A stretch of DNA of 64,000 bases from Micromonospora craniellae (GTDB lineage: Bacteria; Actinomycetota; Actinomycetes; Mycobacteriales; Micromonosporaceae): assembly GCF_014764405.1 (NCBI RefSeq), contig NZ_CP061725.1, positions 2,170,001 to 2,234,000 on the forward strand. Reading direction: 5' to 3'. The first letter of the stretch is position 1. Each line of letters opens with the position of its first letter. Below, piece by piece: positions 1 to 15,000 of the stretch. Made by a program: the position numbers and the translations under genes. The notes below the pieces were generated by a model. The model did not search any database. It had not been told where the DNA came from and worked only from the letters and a program-made list of their open reading frames with translations.

Positions 1-3000
1 GCCGCCTGCGGTGAGCGTCGCGTAGTGGTCACGGGCCCAGGTACGCACCATCGCGGTCAGCGCGCGATCGAGAGCGTCGAGAGGCGGCAGGACCGGGCCC
101 CCGGAGTCGGTGGTCGCGACCGGCGACAGCGGTCGGTACGCCCTGTCGGTGGATCGGTCGAGATACAGGACCGGCCGCTCGCCCGGATTGGTGTGCTCCG
201 CGAGCACACCCTTGCGGATCACGATGTCGACGTCGAGTGCCCGAGCCAGCACCACGGCCAGGTCACGGCTCGCCGTCGGGTCGCGGGTTTCCTGCGGCCC
301 CAGGTGCTCCGCCAGAGCGTCCGGCCGGCCCGCCAGGGCGCTGCCGAGCGCGGCGGCGAGCACCCGACGTCGTGGGGCGACCGGCACGACCGGCCGGTCG
401 GTTGCGGCGGGGAACTCCTGCGGTGGGAGCGTACGTGCCAACTCTGCGCGGACAAGACGACGCTGGCTCTCCCGTGTCCAGTCGTCGAGCGCTGCCTGGA
501 CCAGACGCGAGAGCTCCTGATCGCTGGCCCCTGGATGCTCGCGCCGGACGTTGTCCTCAATGATGGCCCGTCGGTGCTCGTTCGGTACGGGCGCTGCGGC
601 CAGCGCCGGGAGCCTCGACCCCAGTTCGAGCAGTGCACCGGGCGGCAACTCTTCGACACGCTGTGCCGGTTCCGCACCGACAAGGTCGCGAACGAGATCG
701 TGGTGCTGCCCGATCTGCGCCAACACGTGGCGGCGCAGTCCTGCCGGGGCGCTGACACCGGACGGCAGACGCACACCCTGCCACCCGGCGGCATCGATGA
801 CGGCGCCCAGCAGACCGTGTTGCGCCCACCGCCCCGATCGCGAGTGCAACTCCGGCATCGACACGGAGAACCGATCCGGGTCCCGTTGCGCCAGCCACGT
901 GCCGATCTGGCGCAGCAGGCTCGTGGCGGGTTCGGTTCGCACGCCCGCCAGCCAGTCGACTGCGGTCCCCAGGATCGCGACGTCCTCTTCGGTGGCGCTC
1001 TCCGGCCGGGCAGGGGTGGCCAACCAGACCGACCGGGCCGTCTCGTACGGGTCGGCGACGCTCGGGACGGAGGTGGGTGAGGTCCACTCGGGCAGGGGGA
1101 TCTGGGCCTGGAAGCGCTCGTACCAGACACGCACCGACTCGTCGCTGCCGTCCAGTTGGTGCCACACGTTCCCAGCGGCTCGGCGCCGGTCGCCGCGTGC
1201 GGAGGCGAGGTCCGTGCCGGGTGGTAGTGCACTGGCGAAGGCGTGGAACCGGGCGTAGAGCCCGTGCCAGTACCGCAGCGAGAGGTGACGCGAAGCCCGC
1301 TGCCGTACGGCGTCTCGGACGAGGGCCTCCGGGTTACTCGTGACGACCTCGGCCAGGAACGCGACCGGGTGTTCCTCGTCGGGAGCGAGCATCGGCACGT
1401 CCGGCTTCCACCGGACACCTCGTGGCAGACTTGCCCTCTCCTCGCCGGGCGGATACCACGACGTCAGCTGGAACAGTGTCGCGACCTGCGCGGCTCCCGG
1501 CGGGTCCAGGTCCAGCACGTCGAGCAGGGGATGGAGTTCCGTCCAGCCGGACAGGTCGAGCAGCCGGTCGTCGAGCCAGACCATGTCGGAATCGCCCTGG
1601 CCGGAACCGTCGCCCCGCGACGGGCCGGCGTCGGCCGTGCCGACACCGCCTCGTTCCGCCGCCCGGACCAGCGCGAGGACGATGCGCAGCCGGGCCTGTA
1701 GTCCCGCCAGACCGAACTCGAGATGCAACGGCATCGACCAGGTGCGTACACCGTCACCGGTGCTCTCGAACGTGCCGTCCGAATCGGCCCGGGCGCTCAC
1801 GGCGGCGCGTTCCGGGCCGGACGACATCCGCGTCAGGAGGTCCGAGTACGTGACGGCAGCCTCGTTCAGCGAATCGAGCGAGAAGGAGTCCACTCCCGTG
1901 CCGGGTGTCCTCACCTCGATGGAGAGCGCCACCTCTGCCCGGCCGTCCCACTGCCGCAACTCGTCGACCAACAGACCGAGAGCGCGCCAGACCGCAGGAC
2001 TGTCCACCAGACCACGTACTGCGGACTCGTACCCCGCCGGGTGCACCACCTGGTGCTCGCCGTCCATGCTCGGCACGGCATTCCGGAGCCCCTGCCACAC
2101 CGGCGTCATGTCGTGGCTGATCTGCTGGAACGTCCGGGTGAACTCCGCGTCCTCGGAATCTCCCTTCGGCCCGAGGGTGAGGTGCAGTCCGAAGGTGGTG
2201 CCGCTGTCGGGCCCGGCCAGGCCGCCCAGCGCGTTCTCGACGAGATACGGCAAGGGGCTCACGCCGACCGAGACGCGGTCGCGCAGCCAATCCACAAGTT
2301 CCTGCGCCGGCGGCCGCGCGCCGGGGGCACCGAGGTCGGGCCAGTCGTCCAACCCGTCCGCAGCGCCGTCGTCCACCCAGTTCGGTATCGCCAGGTTCAT
2401 CGGTGGCCGTGGCATCGGAGCGGAGAGCAGGTTCGTCCAGTCCGCATCCGAGGTCCCGATGACGAAGTGGTACGCCGCCCGGATCACCTCGTCGGGTAGG
2501 GCCATCCCTCCGGTGACGAATTGACGTGCCAGGGCCGGCCAGGGCTGCTCGGCCAGCCGACCGAAGGAGTCCGGGCTCCCGTGCACCGCCGCCCGCAGCA
2601 CCGTCTCCTGCCAGCTCACGCGCTCGCCCCGCAGGTCGGTGGAGGTGCTCAGCCGATCGGTGAGGGCTTCGGCGTCGAGACCGGACGTCGACGTGTCGAC
2701 GGCGAGGATCGCACGAACGCGGGCAGCGCTCGGGATCTGCGGCGCCTCGAACGACGTGTGGGCGACGGTGGGATCGTCGAGTACCCCGCCCAGTCCTGAC
2801 GCCGGTGGCTCGGTCTGGTGATGGACCTGCCGCCCACCGAGCACGAGTCCGGCCGCCTGGGCGCGAAGCGCCGGATCGGTGAGCAGCCCGGTCAGTCGGT
2901 GTGCCCGATCTCCCAGCTGGTGTGGGCCACCCACCTGTGACGGGTCGCGGAAGCCTGGGCTGGTGAAACGCCAGTTCCACTGCTCCTGCGACAGGGGTCG

Positions 3001-6000
3001 CCGGGCGACCCGGACGAGTTCCGCCGCGATCCGCACGCGGGCCTGCAGGACACCGGGCCAGACCTGACCGGGAGCCATGGTAAACGAGACGTGGTCGCCC
3101 GAGCGCCAGTTCGCGCGAACGACGAGGGGGCCGGTGCGGTGATGCTGCAGGAATTCCTCGAAAGAGTCGAACTCCTGCATCAGGTCTGCGGACCGGTACT
3201 GGTCTCCGTCGGCGAAGGGAGTCAGTCCGGCGGCCGTCAATACGTCGGCCAGCGCGTAGTAGAGGTGAGCCAGCCGGAGGTAGGCGGCTGCGTCCGTGCC
3301 GAACTCGGTCCGGACGGAGATCGCCACGTACGTGGCGGCGGCATTGTGCGGCACACTGTCCGTCAGTCGGGCGAATCCGTCCCAGCCACTACGGTCGGTC
3401 CCGAACTCGTAGATCAGGTCGCTGCCCAGCAGGTGGGCACCAGGCAGTTCCCCGACCTGTTCTGCCAGCTCACCAAGCCCGGTCAGAGAGAGTTGGATCG
3501 TCACACCGGTCGGCGCGGGGGCCTCCGGCAGGATCGGCACCAGCCACGCGCCGGGCTCACGTGCTCGTGCCAGTGCCTCGACCACTGCGAGCGGATCAGA
3601 GCCACCGATGAACCGGTGAAACAGCTCGGCGGCCTCGCCGGACTCTGCGGAGGCCAACGCGGCGGCCTGGACGGCGCGATCGCTGTAACGGCTGAGCGCG
3701 GCCGAGCCCTCACGGTTCCACACCCGCCAGAGCTGCTTGGGGCCGAGGGCGTACCTCTGGAACATGGACTCGGCCCATGCCTGGTAGTCCGTGACCACCT
3801 GCGCGATCGTGGGCCGCACACCGCCCGACACGGTCGGTGGCCGTCGGGTGTTCGCGTACAGCGCCACCGACTCCGGTGCAAGGTGCAGTAGCTCCGCGAT
3901 CTCCAACAACCTGTCGATACCGAGCCAACTGCCGTCGTCGAGCAGCGTCGGAAGATTCGACGGGACGGTCCCCGAGCGCTGTACGAGCCGGAACAGTCGA
4001 TCGGTGATCGTGTCGCCCGATGATCGCCCCGCCCAGTCGGGCCGGGCCCGGATCGACTGGCCGACGTCGTACGCGACGCTGAAGCGGTCGCCGTCGGGCG
4101 TCTGGTTAAGCCGTTCGAGGTCGTCGTCGGGTCCGAGCACCGCCGGGTCGACACCGAGGACGGATGCGAGCGCGAACAACCGCGCCGGATCCTGCACCCC
4201 GAGGCGGCGGGCCTGATCGACGACCCGGTCGGGAATCTTCCCGATCCGGAGACTGAACGCGGTCACCCAGGCGGGGCTGACACCCAGCTGGCTGGCCAAG
4301 GCCGTCTGCGCCGGCGTCGACAGGTCCATCCGCTTGGCCAGGGCGTGCAGCAGTTCGAGGTAGCCGACCTGATCCGGGAAGTGGTCGTCGGTGAGGAGCC
4401 CGACGACCCGCGTCTGCGCGCTGGAGTCCAGTCCCCACTGCCAGGTGAGCCACCGGCCGATCAGTCGACTCCGGTCGGTCGTCGGCTGCCAGGCGTTCGC
4501 GCCCAGTCCCAGATCGGTCAGGAGCGTCAGCGGGAGCGTGGCCGCCTGATAGACATCGGCGGGCACCTGGTTCGGATCGCCCCAGATCAGGGCCGTCAGA
4601 CTGGCGGCGATCTCGTTCAGATCCTGTGTCCAGAAGTCGGTCTCCCGCGGCAGCAGGTCGGCGATCGGAGCGAACTGGTGCAGGTGCACCTCCCACTGAA
4701 TGGCCAACTCGATCAGCCCGACCTGCGACGGCCCGGACGGCACCTGATAATTCCGCGTCGCCGCCAGATCCTGGCCGCCCGACAATCGCGCGTAGTCGAG
4801 GACGTCCTCCGGCGGCGCCTTCATCCTGCGTGCCTCGTCGAGCACCGCGAGGTGGTCCACCCACGGTCGCCTCATGATGTCGTGCGCGATGTCCGACTCA
4901 TCGGTATCGAACCGCTCGCTGAACCACGTGGCGAACCACTGGTCAGCGGCGCGCTCGACGGGCAGCGGGCTGATCAACGCGGCGTCTCTGGGCGGTCGGT
5001 CCGGGTCCCTGACGCGGTCGAGAAGCTCAGCGGCGCTCAGCGCTCCCGGATGCGCGAGGACATCCTGCGTGTCGACACCCATCAGGTCGAACAGCTCGCC
5101 CGGCGTCAGGCCGTCGGTGCCCGAGGTCAACGGGGTGTGCGTGCCGACCCACAACGCCCACCACGGCGCGGTCGTCACGTCGTCGAAGCTGTTCCGAAGG
5201 TGCGTCACCAGCTCCGCGACGGAGAGCCGGTCCGGTTCCGGCACCGACGGTGGAGATGCCGACAGCAGGCGCGCCGCCGATCGGAAGGGCATGAGGTCCG
5301 TCGGAGCGGCGTCCATCCGCCAACCCCACTCGAGCAGGACCGGTGCCCGCACGTTCGCCCGATATGTCAGCCTCGGCAGGTAGGTCGGCATCTGACCGGT
5401 CTTTCGGGTCAGGTCGAACAGCCAGTGCGCCTCGCCGTCGTCCAGTTCCATCCGCTCGGCCAGACCGACCAGGCGGGGCAGGTCGACCCAGGCGTTGGCG
5501 GCCAGTGCCCGCACCTCGTCGGCGGACACCCCGAACCGGGCCGCCCACCTGGTCGCCTGCGCCTCGGTGACCGGAGGCACCTGCCGATACAGGCCGGACG
5601 GCGTCAACGCGCCGAAGGAGCCTGCGACGTCGTACGGCGTCAGCGCGTGGAGGAAACCTGCGATGTCGTCCAGCGGCCGGTCGCCGAGCATCCGATAGAG
5701 CTGTAGCCGCAGGTGCCGGGACGACAGATCCGCGAGCAGCGCGGTGGCCGGGAAGCCGAGCCGGCCGCTCAGTGATGCGTACCGGACGAGCTGCTTCGGC
5801 GTACGGAACCCGCGTTCCCGGGCGACGTCGAGGACCGCCTCCCCGAGCGAGCGATGCGGACCGCCCCGCGCGGACGCGGTCGCACGCCGCACGCCCTCCC
5901 GCACCACGTCACCGATCATCAACAGCGCGGACCAACTGTCCGCTGCGGTATCCGTCCACTGTGCTTTCGGAGGTTCGTCGGGGTCCGTGGGCACTGCGGG

Positions 6001-9000
6001 CGCCGGAGACTGCGGCGGCTCGGCACTGTACGGCGGTGGCTCGGCCTCGGAGAACTTCGCCGCTGACCGGAGCTCGTCAACCAGTCGATTCAGCTCGTCG
6101 GCCATCCGCTCCGGCTTGTCGGCCTTGGGAAGACCGAGTTCCGCCACCACGGACGTCGGATCGTCACCCCGATGGTACTGCTCCCAGGCCCAGTCGAACG
6201 ACCGCGACATCAGGTGCGCCGGCAGCGCGTCCAGCAACTCCAACGACACGCCCCGGGCGTTGAGCCACCGCAGGACCGGCAGGTCGGCCGGGTCCAGAAT
6301 CAGCCGGCGGCCGATGTCGGCCAGCAGACCCAGATCGTGGTCGGTGTACACCCCGTACGGCCGCAGCCGCCACCGCAGTTCGGCCAGCAGTTCGTCGGGC
6401 GCGATGTCGTCGCGTCCGGCCACCGTCGCGGCCAGCTCGCCACCGAACAGCTCCAGCGCGTACGGATCCACCCCGATTTCCACGGCGAGCAGGTACCAGG
6501 CCCGCAGCAGTCCCGGCACCGACGCCGCATCGGCCGGGTTCGCGCCGAGCGACGACAGTTCCCGGCGGCGGCCTTCGACCTCGACATGCTGTGCGGCGAT
6601 CTCCCGGGCGGCATGACGTACGCGGGCGGCGGCGGCAGTCCGCGCGTCGCGGATCCGGTCGACGTCATCCGCCACCCTGGCCAGTTTCTCCTGCGTCCTG
6701 GCGAGTTCCGTGACCAGGGCCGCATGGTCGGTCAGCCGCTCCCGGTCGTGTTCCATCCGACGCCGGAGGTCGTCCGCGCGGGTCTGGAGGCGTTCCGCCG
6801 CACCGTCGAGTCCGGTCGCCTTGGTCTGCCAGTAGCCGTGGTGGTACTCGGCCGACCAGTGCGCCTGCTTCGCCCGGTCCAGCTCGACTTCCGCGTGTGC
6901 CAACCCGCCGCGCGTGTGGGCCAGCACCGCCGCCACCGCCAACGGCTCGATCCGGCCCGGCTCCGGCACCCGCTCGATGAGCTGCACCCACCGCAACATT
7001 CGGGTCAGCCGGGCAGCCTCGACCACCAGGTCGTCTTCACCGATGACCCCGAGCAGTCTCGCCAGCCGCCAGAACCCCGCACCGTCGAACCCGTTCGGCT
7101 GACTCCTCAGCAACCGGTCCCAGGCGTCGGGGCCACCCACCGCGTCGGTGAGCGTCTGGTGCTGGTCGGCGCTCAGCCCCGAGGCCGACGGTGCTCTCCG
7201 CTGCTCGGCGCTCAGGTTCGACGCCGACGACGCCTCCCGCTCGTAGGTGGGCAGTTCGTCGCGCAGCGGATCAGCGTCGCGCATGATCCGGTCGGCGTCG
7301 CCAGGCGACACCGACAGCTCGACCGCACCGTCCAGCCGGACAGCCAGTGGCGGTGCTGCCGCCGAACCCGTCGGAGTCACCTGCGCCAGCAGCCCCACCC
7401 GGATCCGCTCGCGGGTGGTGCCGTCCCGATCCGACCGGCCGAGGCGTACGCCGCCGAACATGGCCAGCTCGACCCGGATCGGACCCGCCACCACACCCGA
7501 TCCACGCAGCGCGTCGGGCAGCAGCGCGGTCAGCCCCGGCGCAGAGAGCGCGTGATGGATCATGTCCACCGTGACCGGGTCGGCCACCGCCGGGTGGGGC
7601 CGGACACCGCCCCGGGCACTCGCCGACCGGCGGCCGGTCCAGCGGCCCGAGTGGAGTTCCGCCGTCACCGCGTCGTGGAGCGCACGCACCGACGTCGGAA
7701 CGATCGCGCTGACCTGGATCTGTCCGTTCCGTACGGCGTCCGTGGTCACCGCCAGTGACCGCAGGCCGAGCGCCCCGAGCGTCTCCTGCGGACCGCCGGG
7801 CAGTGCCGGCACCGTCGCGACACCGTCGCGATCGATCCGCAGCTTCGGCTGCGTCAGGATCTGGTCCGGCACCGTCACCTGCTGATCGAGAAGCACCGCA
7901 CGGGTCTGTGGCAGATCAGTGACCGGTTCGCGGCTCGGAATTCCGGGCGGTACCGGCCCGGTGTGCTCCAACCGCACCGTCACCAGCAGGGATGCGTCGT
8001 AGCGATGCGCACCGTCAGCCGAATCGACGTGCCGGTAGGGGCCGGCCGACGCGGTCCGCACGACCAACCGGAACCGCTCGTCCCCGGACCTTCCGGACCG
8101 CGCCGGGCGGATGATCACACCGGCCTGAAGGTGTGCGGCCGGTACGGCCCCGAGGCGCTCGGTGGAGAGCAACTCGGTCAACCGCCCCGTCGGCCGACCC
8201 GACACACCGATCATGCTCCAGCGGCTCCGCGCGAGTCTCGACGCGTACGCGCCGACCACATCTGCGGCAGCCTCCGACACCGGATCCGGAACGGCCGGGT
8301 CCGATGCCGAGAGGGAGCGCTGCTCGTGCTGGAGGGGAAGCGCTGCGGCGGGCAGGAGTTCGGGTGGCCACGTCCCGGCCGCCACCGGCGTCTCGGCCGG
8401 ATCGGGTGGGCTGGCGGTGATCTCCATGTCGTCCGGATCGCCGCCGGCCGAATCCGTCTCGTCCATCCCGGTCGACACCGACGCCGCCAGCCGTACTCCC
8501 CAGCCCAGTCGCTTGTCCAGCGCGGCGAGGTCGGCCCGCAGCACGTCGAGCGACTCCTCGACCGCCGGATCGTCGACGAGCGGCGTCAGGAACACCCGCT
8601 GCCGGCTCGGGTCACCGTCGTTCAGCTCGGTGCGCAGCGTGTCACCGAGTTGGGCCAGCAGCGCGGCACCGCCGCCGACCTGGTGGTCGGCGGGCGGCCG
8701 GCCGTCGAGCAGCGGCAGCCCGTCCGGGCCTGCCTGGTAACCCACCACCAGAACGTCGTCGACCTCGGGTAGCAGGGGAAGTGCCGCCCAGACGTCGAGT
8801 GGTATCCGGGCCAGGTCCGCACCGGGCCACCAGAGAGCCCCGGCCTCCTCACCGGCCGGTCTGGTGCCTTCGAGCACCCGGACCAGCCACTCGTACGAGC
8901 GATCGTAGGACGGGCCGAGCGCCGACCGGGAACCGTCCGACATCGCCACCGGCTCCAGCACCCGCATCACGAGCAGCGGAAGCTCCCGGTCCAGGTCCTG

Positions 9001-12000
9001 GACGTGGCGTGCGGGAACGACCCGCTCGACCAGCGTCCTCGCCCGGGTGACGGCAGGAAGCGCCAAATCTCCCGCCGTCGTGTGCACGTGCCACGCCGCA
9101 CGTAGTCTCGACATGGTCAGGCCGCCCGGACCGTACGCGACGGACGCCAGTCGTCCCGCCGCCAGCAGGGCACGCCGGGCGGCGAGCGCGTCGGAGTCGG
9201 GTACGGCCGGATCGAGCGCTCGCAGCCGGTCCGCCAACCCGGTCAGCGCGTCGACCGCGCGCGACGGTGGCACGAGCGAGTCGACGCCGCTCAGGTGGAG
9301 CAGGGCGTCCAGCACGTAGTACAGCTCGTAGTCGGCGGACTCCACCAGCCCGGACAGGCCCCCGTCGGCGTACCGGCCCTCGGCGGAGCCCCCGGCTGTC
9401 GGGACGTACTCCGCGCCGAAGGCGAGGCGTACCAGCTCACGGTCGCGGTCCTCGACCGCGTGGAGCACGTCGTCGGTGACAGCCGCAGGCAGGTCGGCGG
9501 GTGTGCTCCCCGGTCGGAACACGTGGACGAAGCCCTCGTCGGCGGTGGCACCGACCTGGCCGGCCAGGATCCGGGCCAGCCAGAGTCCGGCGCTGACCAC
9601 CGCCCACGGCGTCTCCTGGCCGGGGCTGCCGATCACCACGCGCGCGTGTGGCACACCGGTCAGGTCCGGCTGCCCGTCGGCCGGGCCGATCCAGGCCCGG
9701 TCGCCCACCGCGACCACGTGCCAACCCGGATACAGCTCGAAGGTCCCGACGCCCACATTCCGCATGAGGTACGGGAAGGACATCGGCAGGAACGGTGGTC
9801 GCGAGCTTCCGTGGAGTCGGTAGTAGGCGGCGAACGGGGCCAGGGTGGGCGCGTGCGTCCGGGAGAACGGCAGCAGGTGACGGGCGAACTCACCGGCGGG
9901 TGCCACCAGGGCCGGGGCGACGATCAGATGCTGACCGTCGTCGAGCGCCGAGGAGAGCACCGCCAACTCCTCGACCGTGAACAGCCGGCCTCCCGGCGCG
10001 CCGTGCAGTTCCACCAACGCGTGCGCGGGCAGGGACGACGCCAGCTCGGGCACCACCCGCTCGGCGTCGGCGAGGTCGGTCAGGTGGATCAGCACCAGTG
10101 GCCGGTCGGGATGGGCGAGCCGAGGCGGCGGCGGCACCGTCACGCCCTGCGGACGGAAGACGCTGCCCGCCACGGTCGCCTCGACGACGTACCCGGGAAG
10201 TGGCGGCACCTGTGCCTGCGGTTCCCGTCGCCAGTCCCGCGCCACACCGCCGGAGTCGAAGTCGAACTGCACGAGGTGTGCCTGAGCCTCCAGCGGCAGG
10301 TTCAGGTATCGGGTCATCGCCTCGGCGAAGTGTCGGAGCACGCCCTCGTGGCCCCGCGCCAATCGGCCACGGACTCCGGCGTTGAACCCGCCGAGGCGGT
10401 CGACTTCGTGCAGGAGTGTCGCCGTCACGTCGATGCGGGACTGCGCGGCACCCACGGCGGCGATGATCGCCGTGGCCCGAGCATCACCCTGCGGTTCCAG
10501 TTCCGGCCGCATTCGCGCGGCGATGCTGTGCCCAGGGCTGCCGGCATCCACCGCTGTCGCGGAGAGTTCGTCACGGACCCGGGCGTCGTGGACGAGTGAC
10601 CTCAGCTCGCCGCCGTCCGACCGGGCCGCCGTCAACCGGCCGACGAGCGTGACCTGCTCGACATGGACCAGCTCGTGCATCAGCGTACGGAGCAGGTGTT
10701 CGACGGAGCCGTCGGCGAGCCCGAACCTCCACGACCGCCGGTCGAATCCGCCCAGGTGTCCCTCGGCCGGTTGACCGATGTGGAGACCATCGGGTCCCAG
10801 CTCGGGCAACCCGGCGTGCCGCAGGACGAGGTTCGCCAGGTTCCGCCAGCCGTCCTGCTGCGCGGCTTCTCCCGACCTGCCGGAGAGCCGCCCGTAGTCG
10901 GCACGGACCAGCTCGCGTACCGCCTCGTGCAGGACGCGGTCGGCGGTCGCGAGGAGCCGGTGGTCCAACATCGGATTCGTCGGCGCGAGCGCCACGGCAG
11001 CTTCGGCCGGATCGGGCGGGCTGGCGGTGATCTCGACGGGTTCGTCCGGTGCCGGTCCGACCCCAGCCGCGCCGGCACGATCCGCCACACGGCCCGGCCG
11101 AGGTCCGGTGGCGACGGCGACCGACGCCTCATCCGGCATGGTGTCCCAGGCGAACAGCCGGTCCAGTTGCCGTTCCCGCTCGATCGCCGGGCCCTCAAGG
11201 GGCAGCGCGGCGTACTCGATGAGGGTGGATTTGTACGCGGCGCGGGCACGGATCATCTGCAGCCCGAGATCAGCCTGATCGTGCGGGCTCAGGGCCGGCC
11301 CGGCGACGGCGGCCCGAAAGCGCTTCACCGCATCGATGTGCTCCCGGTACACGTCGCGCCGACGTGCCTCCACCGCCTCGTTCGCCCTCCGGTCGGCACC
11401 GAGACGACTCTGGAACAACTGCTCGCCGTACTGATGGTCGTCGCTGCCCGCCACGGTCGGGTTGTCCAGTGCGGCCTGGAGCACCCGGTCGTCCTCGATG
11501 GCGAGGTGCCGCCGCAGGTCCGCCACCGAGCGGTGGGTGGCCGCCAGGTAGCGAGCCATCAGGAAATACTGCTCGACGTGCTCCCACTCGTGGCGCAACG
11601 TGATGACCACGGACTGCCAGGTGGTCAGCTTGTCGGAGAGCAACAGACGCCAGCGCTCGTGCTGGAAGCCGCCCTTGTATTCATGGACTCCGAAACTGCC
11701 AGGGCCCGGGGCGTTGATCAGCGGCTCGAACCGCGGCACCGGGACGTGTCCCGGACCGGCCGGATTGAGCGTGTCCGACAGGTACGCCCAGAGCTCCTCC
11801 TTGGCCTCGCGGGTGGGTGGGCCGGTGAGACCGTGCCCGATCCGGCGCGCCGCCTCGTGGTACTCCATCAGCCGGCGATCCTCCGGCAGATGCCGGTCGA
11901 ATCGCTGGGAGATCAGTTCCCTCATCTCCAGTCGGGCCAGCCGCTCCTTCGGGAGGCCGCGCAGGTACGTCCCCAGTTCGTCCCACACCTCGCCCGGCGG

Positions 12001-15000
12001 GTCGGCATCGGCCCCACCCACGAGGACCCAGGTCTTCCCGTCGTTCGGGCGGGCCAGGAATTCGGTGATCGCCGACTCCGTGGCGCCCGGCGGCCGGACC
12101 CAGATCAGGTTCGGATACCTCACCAGGGTGTACTCGGCGGCCATCGGCCGGGTCCGTGGCCCGTCGCCCGCGGTGGTGTCCTCGTCGACCAGGTACCAGC
12201 CGTGGTCCGCCGACGTGCCCCCGGGCAACCGGCGGAACGGCACCGGCGTTCCGGCGGTGACCTGACCGACCGGTACGGTCATGACCGCCCCCACCGGCAG
12301 GTGCCGGTCCACGAGCGTCCGCAGCTTCTCCGGCGTCACCCGCCGCCCGGTACGCGGCATCTCCACCTGCTGCCGGCCGGCGATCACCGGCTCCAGGGCA
12401 CGCAGGTACCGGCCCACCACCCTCATGTCGGTCACCGACCGGTCGACCCGCAACGCCTCCCGGCCCGCCACCAGCGGCGCACCCGCGTTATCCGCCGACG
12501 TCGGGGCCGCGCCCCGATAGAGCCGGTAGGTGTCGGCCTGCTCGTGCCGGATCTGGTAGCCCTCGGGAACGGCAGCCGCGCGCACCGCGGTCTGTTCCTC
12601 GCGGGCTTTCCGCTCCTGCTCGGCCTGCCACGTCCGCAACGCCTCGTCGAGCTCGCGCCGCCACCGGACCTCCTCGGCCTGCCGGACCTCATCGGCCTGC
12701 CGCGCCGCCTCCCGCTCGTGGATGACGACCGTGACGCGCTGCTCGTACGTCAGGCCACGGCCCTCGCCCCGGCCACGCAACACCGTCCACTCGGCCTCGG
12801 TCAGCGGGCCGGGCAGCTCACGCGGGGGCAGCAGCACCGGTTGCCGGTCCCGGTCCAGCACGATCCGGACCCCACGGTCGCCGTACGGGCTGCGCCCCTG
12901 CTCGGCCGCCTCCACCTGCTGCCGGAGCCGTCCGGCCCGGGCATCGTCCGCGCCGACCGCGACCAGTTCGTCCAGCTCCGCCCGGCCGCGCTGCGCGAAC
13001 GACCGCAGTGCCTCCACCACGTCCCGCCGCCGCAGCGGCGACAGCCCCGCGCCGAGCCCTTCGCCGTCGAGGATCCGCTGCTCGCCTACTGACGGGGCGA
13101 CCACCGGCGGCACCGACGGGGGGCCGTCCCCCGCCGGGACCGGTGGTGCGGGCTGCTCGTCGTGGGAGTGCGTGAACTCGTCGGTCGCCACGGCTTCGAG
13201 ATGGGCGATCCGGTCCGCGCGCCACATCCGTTGCGAGACCGAGCCGCCCGGCAGGGCGTCCCAGGCGCGCAGCTCCGCCAACTCCGCCTGCACCTGCGCG
13301 GTCTGCCAGGCCCGGTTGCGCTCGCCGACGACCAGGTCGGTGCGCTGGTCGAACGGCAGCCCTCGGCCCTCGCCCCGACCGGCCAGCACCTCCCGTTCGG
13401 CCTCGGTCAGCGGCTCGTCGCGAACGTCCGACGGTGACGGCTGTCGCACCGGGGCGACCGTCCACACCCGGTCACCGGCCGAGGCGTCGCCCACCAGGGC
13501 TTCCAGGTCGGCGATGTGCTGCGTCCGCCACGCCTGATCCGTTGTCGGCTCGTCCGGCAGCGGCTCCCGGTCCCGCAACTCCGCCAACTCGACCCGCAAC
13601 TGCTCGGCCTGCCAGGCCGCGTTGCGCTCGACGACCACCAGGTCGATCCGCTGCTCGTACGACAGGCCCGCGCCCGCGCCCTGTCCGGCCAGCACCCACC
13701 GTTCGGCCCGGGTCAGCGGCAGGCCGCGTACGTCACGCGGTGGCAGCAGTTCCGGTCGGCCGTCCCGGCCGGGCACCACCCGCACGCCCCGATCCCCGTA
13801 CGGGCTGAGGCCCTGCTCGGCCCGGGTCACCTGCTCCCGTAGCCGGGTGGCCTGCCGCAGGTCTGCTGGACCGCCTGCCGCCGTCAGGTCGTCGATGCGG
13901 GTCCGCGTCTGCTGCACGAACGATCGCAGCGCCTCCACGGTCTGCACCCGCCGCGCCGGTGACAGCCCCTCGCCGAGACGCTGACCCGCCAGGATCCGTC
14001 GCTCCGGCACCGACGGACGCTCCACCGTCGGAAGCGGCGGACGCTCCACCGTCTGCACGGATGGGCGCTCCAGCGTCCGCACCTCCGGAGCCGACTTCCC
14101 AGCCTCCGGCCGCTCGCGTACCACCGGTGTGCTCTCGACCGTCCGCGTCGGCGGGGCCGGTGCCTCGGTCACCGGCAGCAGTGCGCCACGGTCGGTGACA
14201 TGCACGGGCTCCGGCCGCGGAGCCGCCGGCTCACGGCCCTGGGCCGGCACCTCCCACTCCACCCGCGTGGAGGGAGCGCCCGAGGTCTCGCGCGGTCGCA
14301 GGCTCGGCTGGCTGTGCTGATTCAGGACGACCCGGAACCCGCCGTCGTCGTACGGGCTGAGGCCCTGCCTCGCCAGCTCGACCTGCTGCCGTAGCTCGGC
14401 GATGCGGGCCGCGCCGGCCGCAGCAGCCGTCGGCCCCTCCAGCCAGGTCTCGGCGCCCCGCGCGAACGACCGCAGCGCCTCGACCGTGAGCACCCGATGT
14501 CCCGGCGACAGGCCCGCGCCCAGACCCTCACCGTCGAGGATCCGCTGTTCCCCTTCGGACGGATCGGTGATCCGTCGCGAACGGGCCTGCAGATGCGCCA
14601 GTTCCGGCGGCAGCATCGTCGGCGTCTCGACCTCGGCCGCCCTGGTCTGCCGCGCCCAGGTCCGCTCGTTGAGCACCAGGTTCACCCGCTGGTCGGGACG
14701 CAACCCGAACCCGGCACCCCCACCCCGCAGGATCTCGGTCTCCGCAGGAGTCGCGTTCTCCCACGCCCGCGTGCTCCGCTCGGCAGCCGACGTTCCCGCA
14801 GGCGGCTTCGGCACCGGCACGACAACCGGCTCCGGTGTACGCCCCGCCAGCGTCGACTGGATCTCGGCGATCCGCTGTGAGCGCCACACCCACTCCGACA
14901 CCGGTTCGCCCGGGGTCCGCACCTGCCGCCGCAGATCCGCCAACTCGGCCCGCAACCGCTGCTCGGACTGCTGTGCCCAACTGCGCTCGTTGAGCACCAG

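Noticed and set aside
60..270. OTU-like cysteine-protease domain (LARALDVDIVI then RPVLYLDRS)
   Set aside because: The strand pattern is suggestive, and recurs at about 40.46-40.58 kb, but I could not place a catalytic Cys/His pair in either giant.
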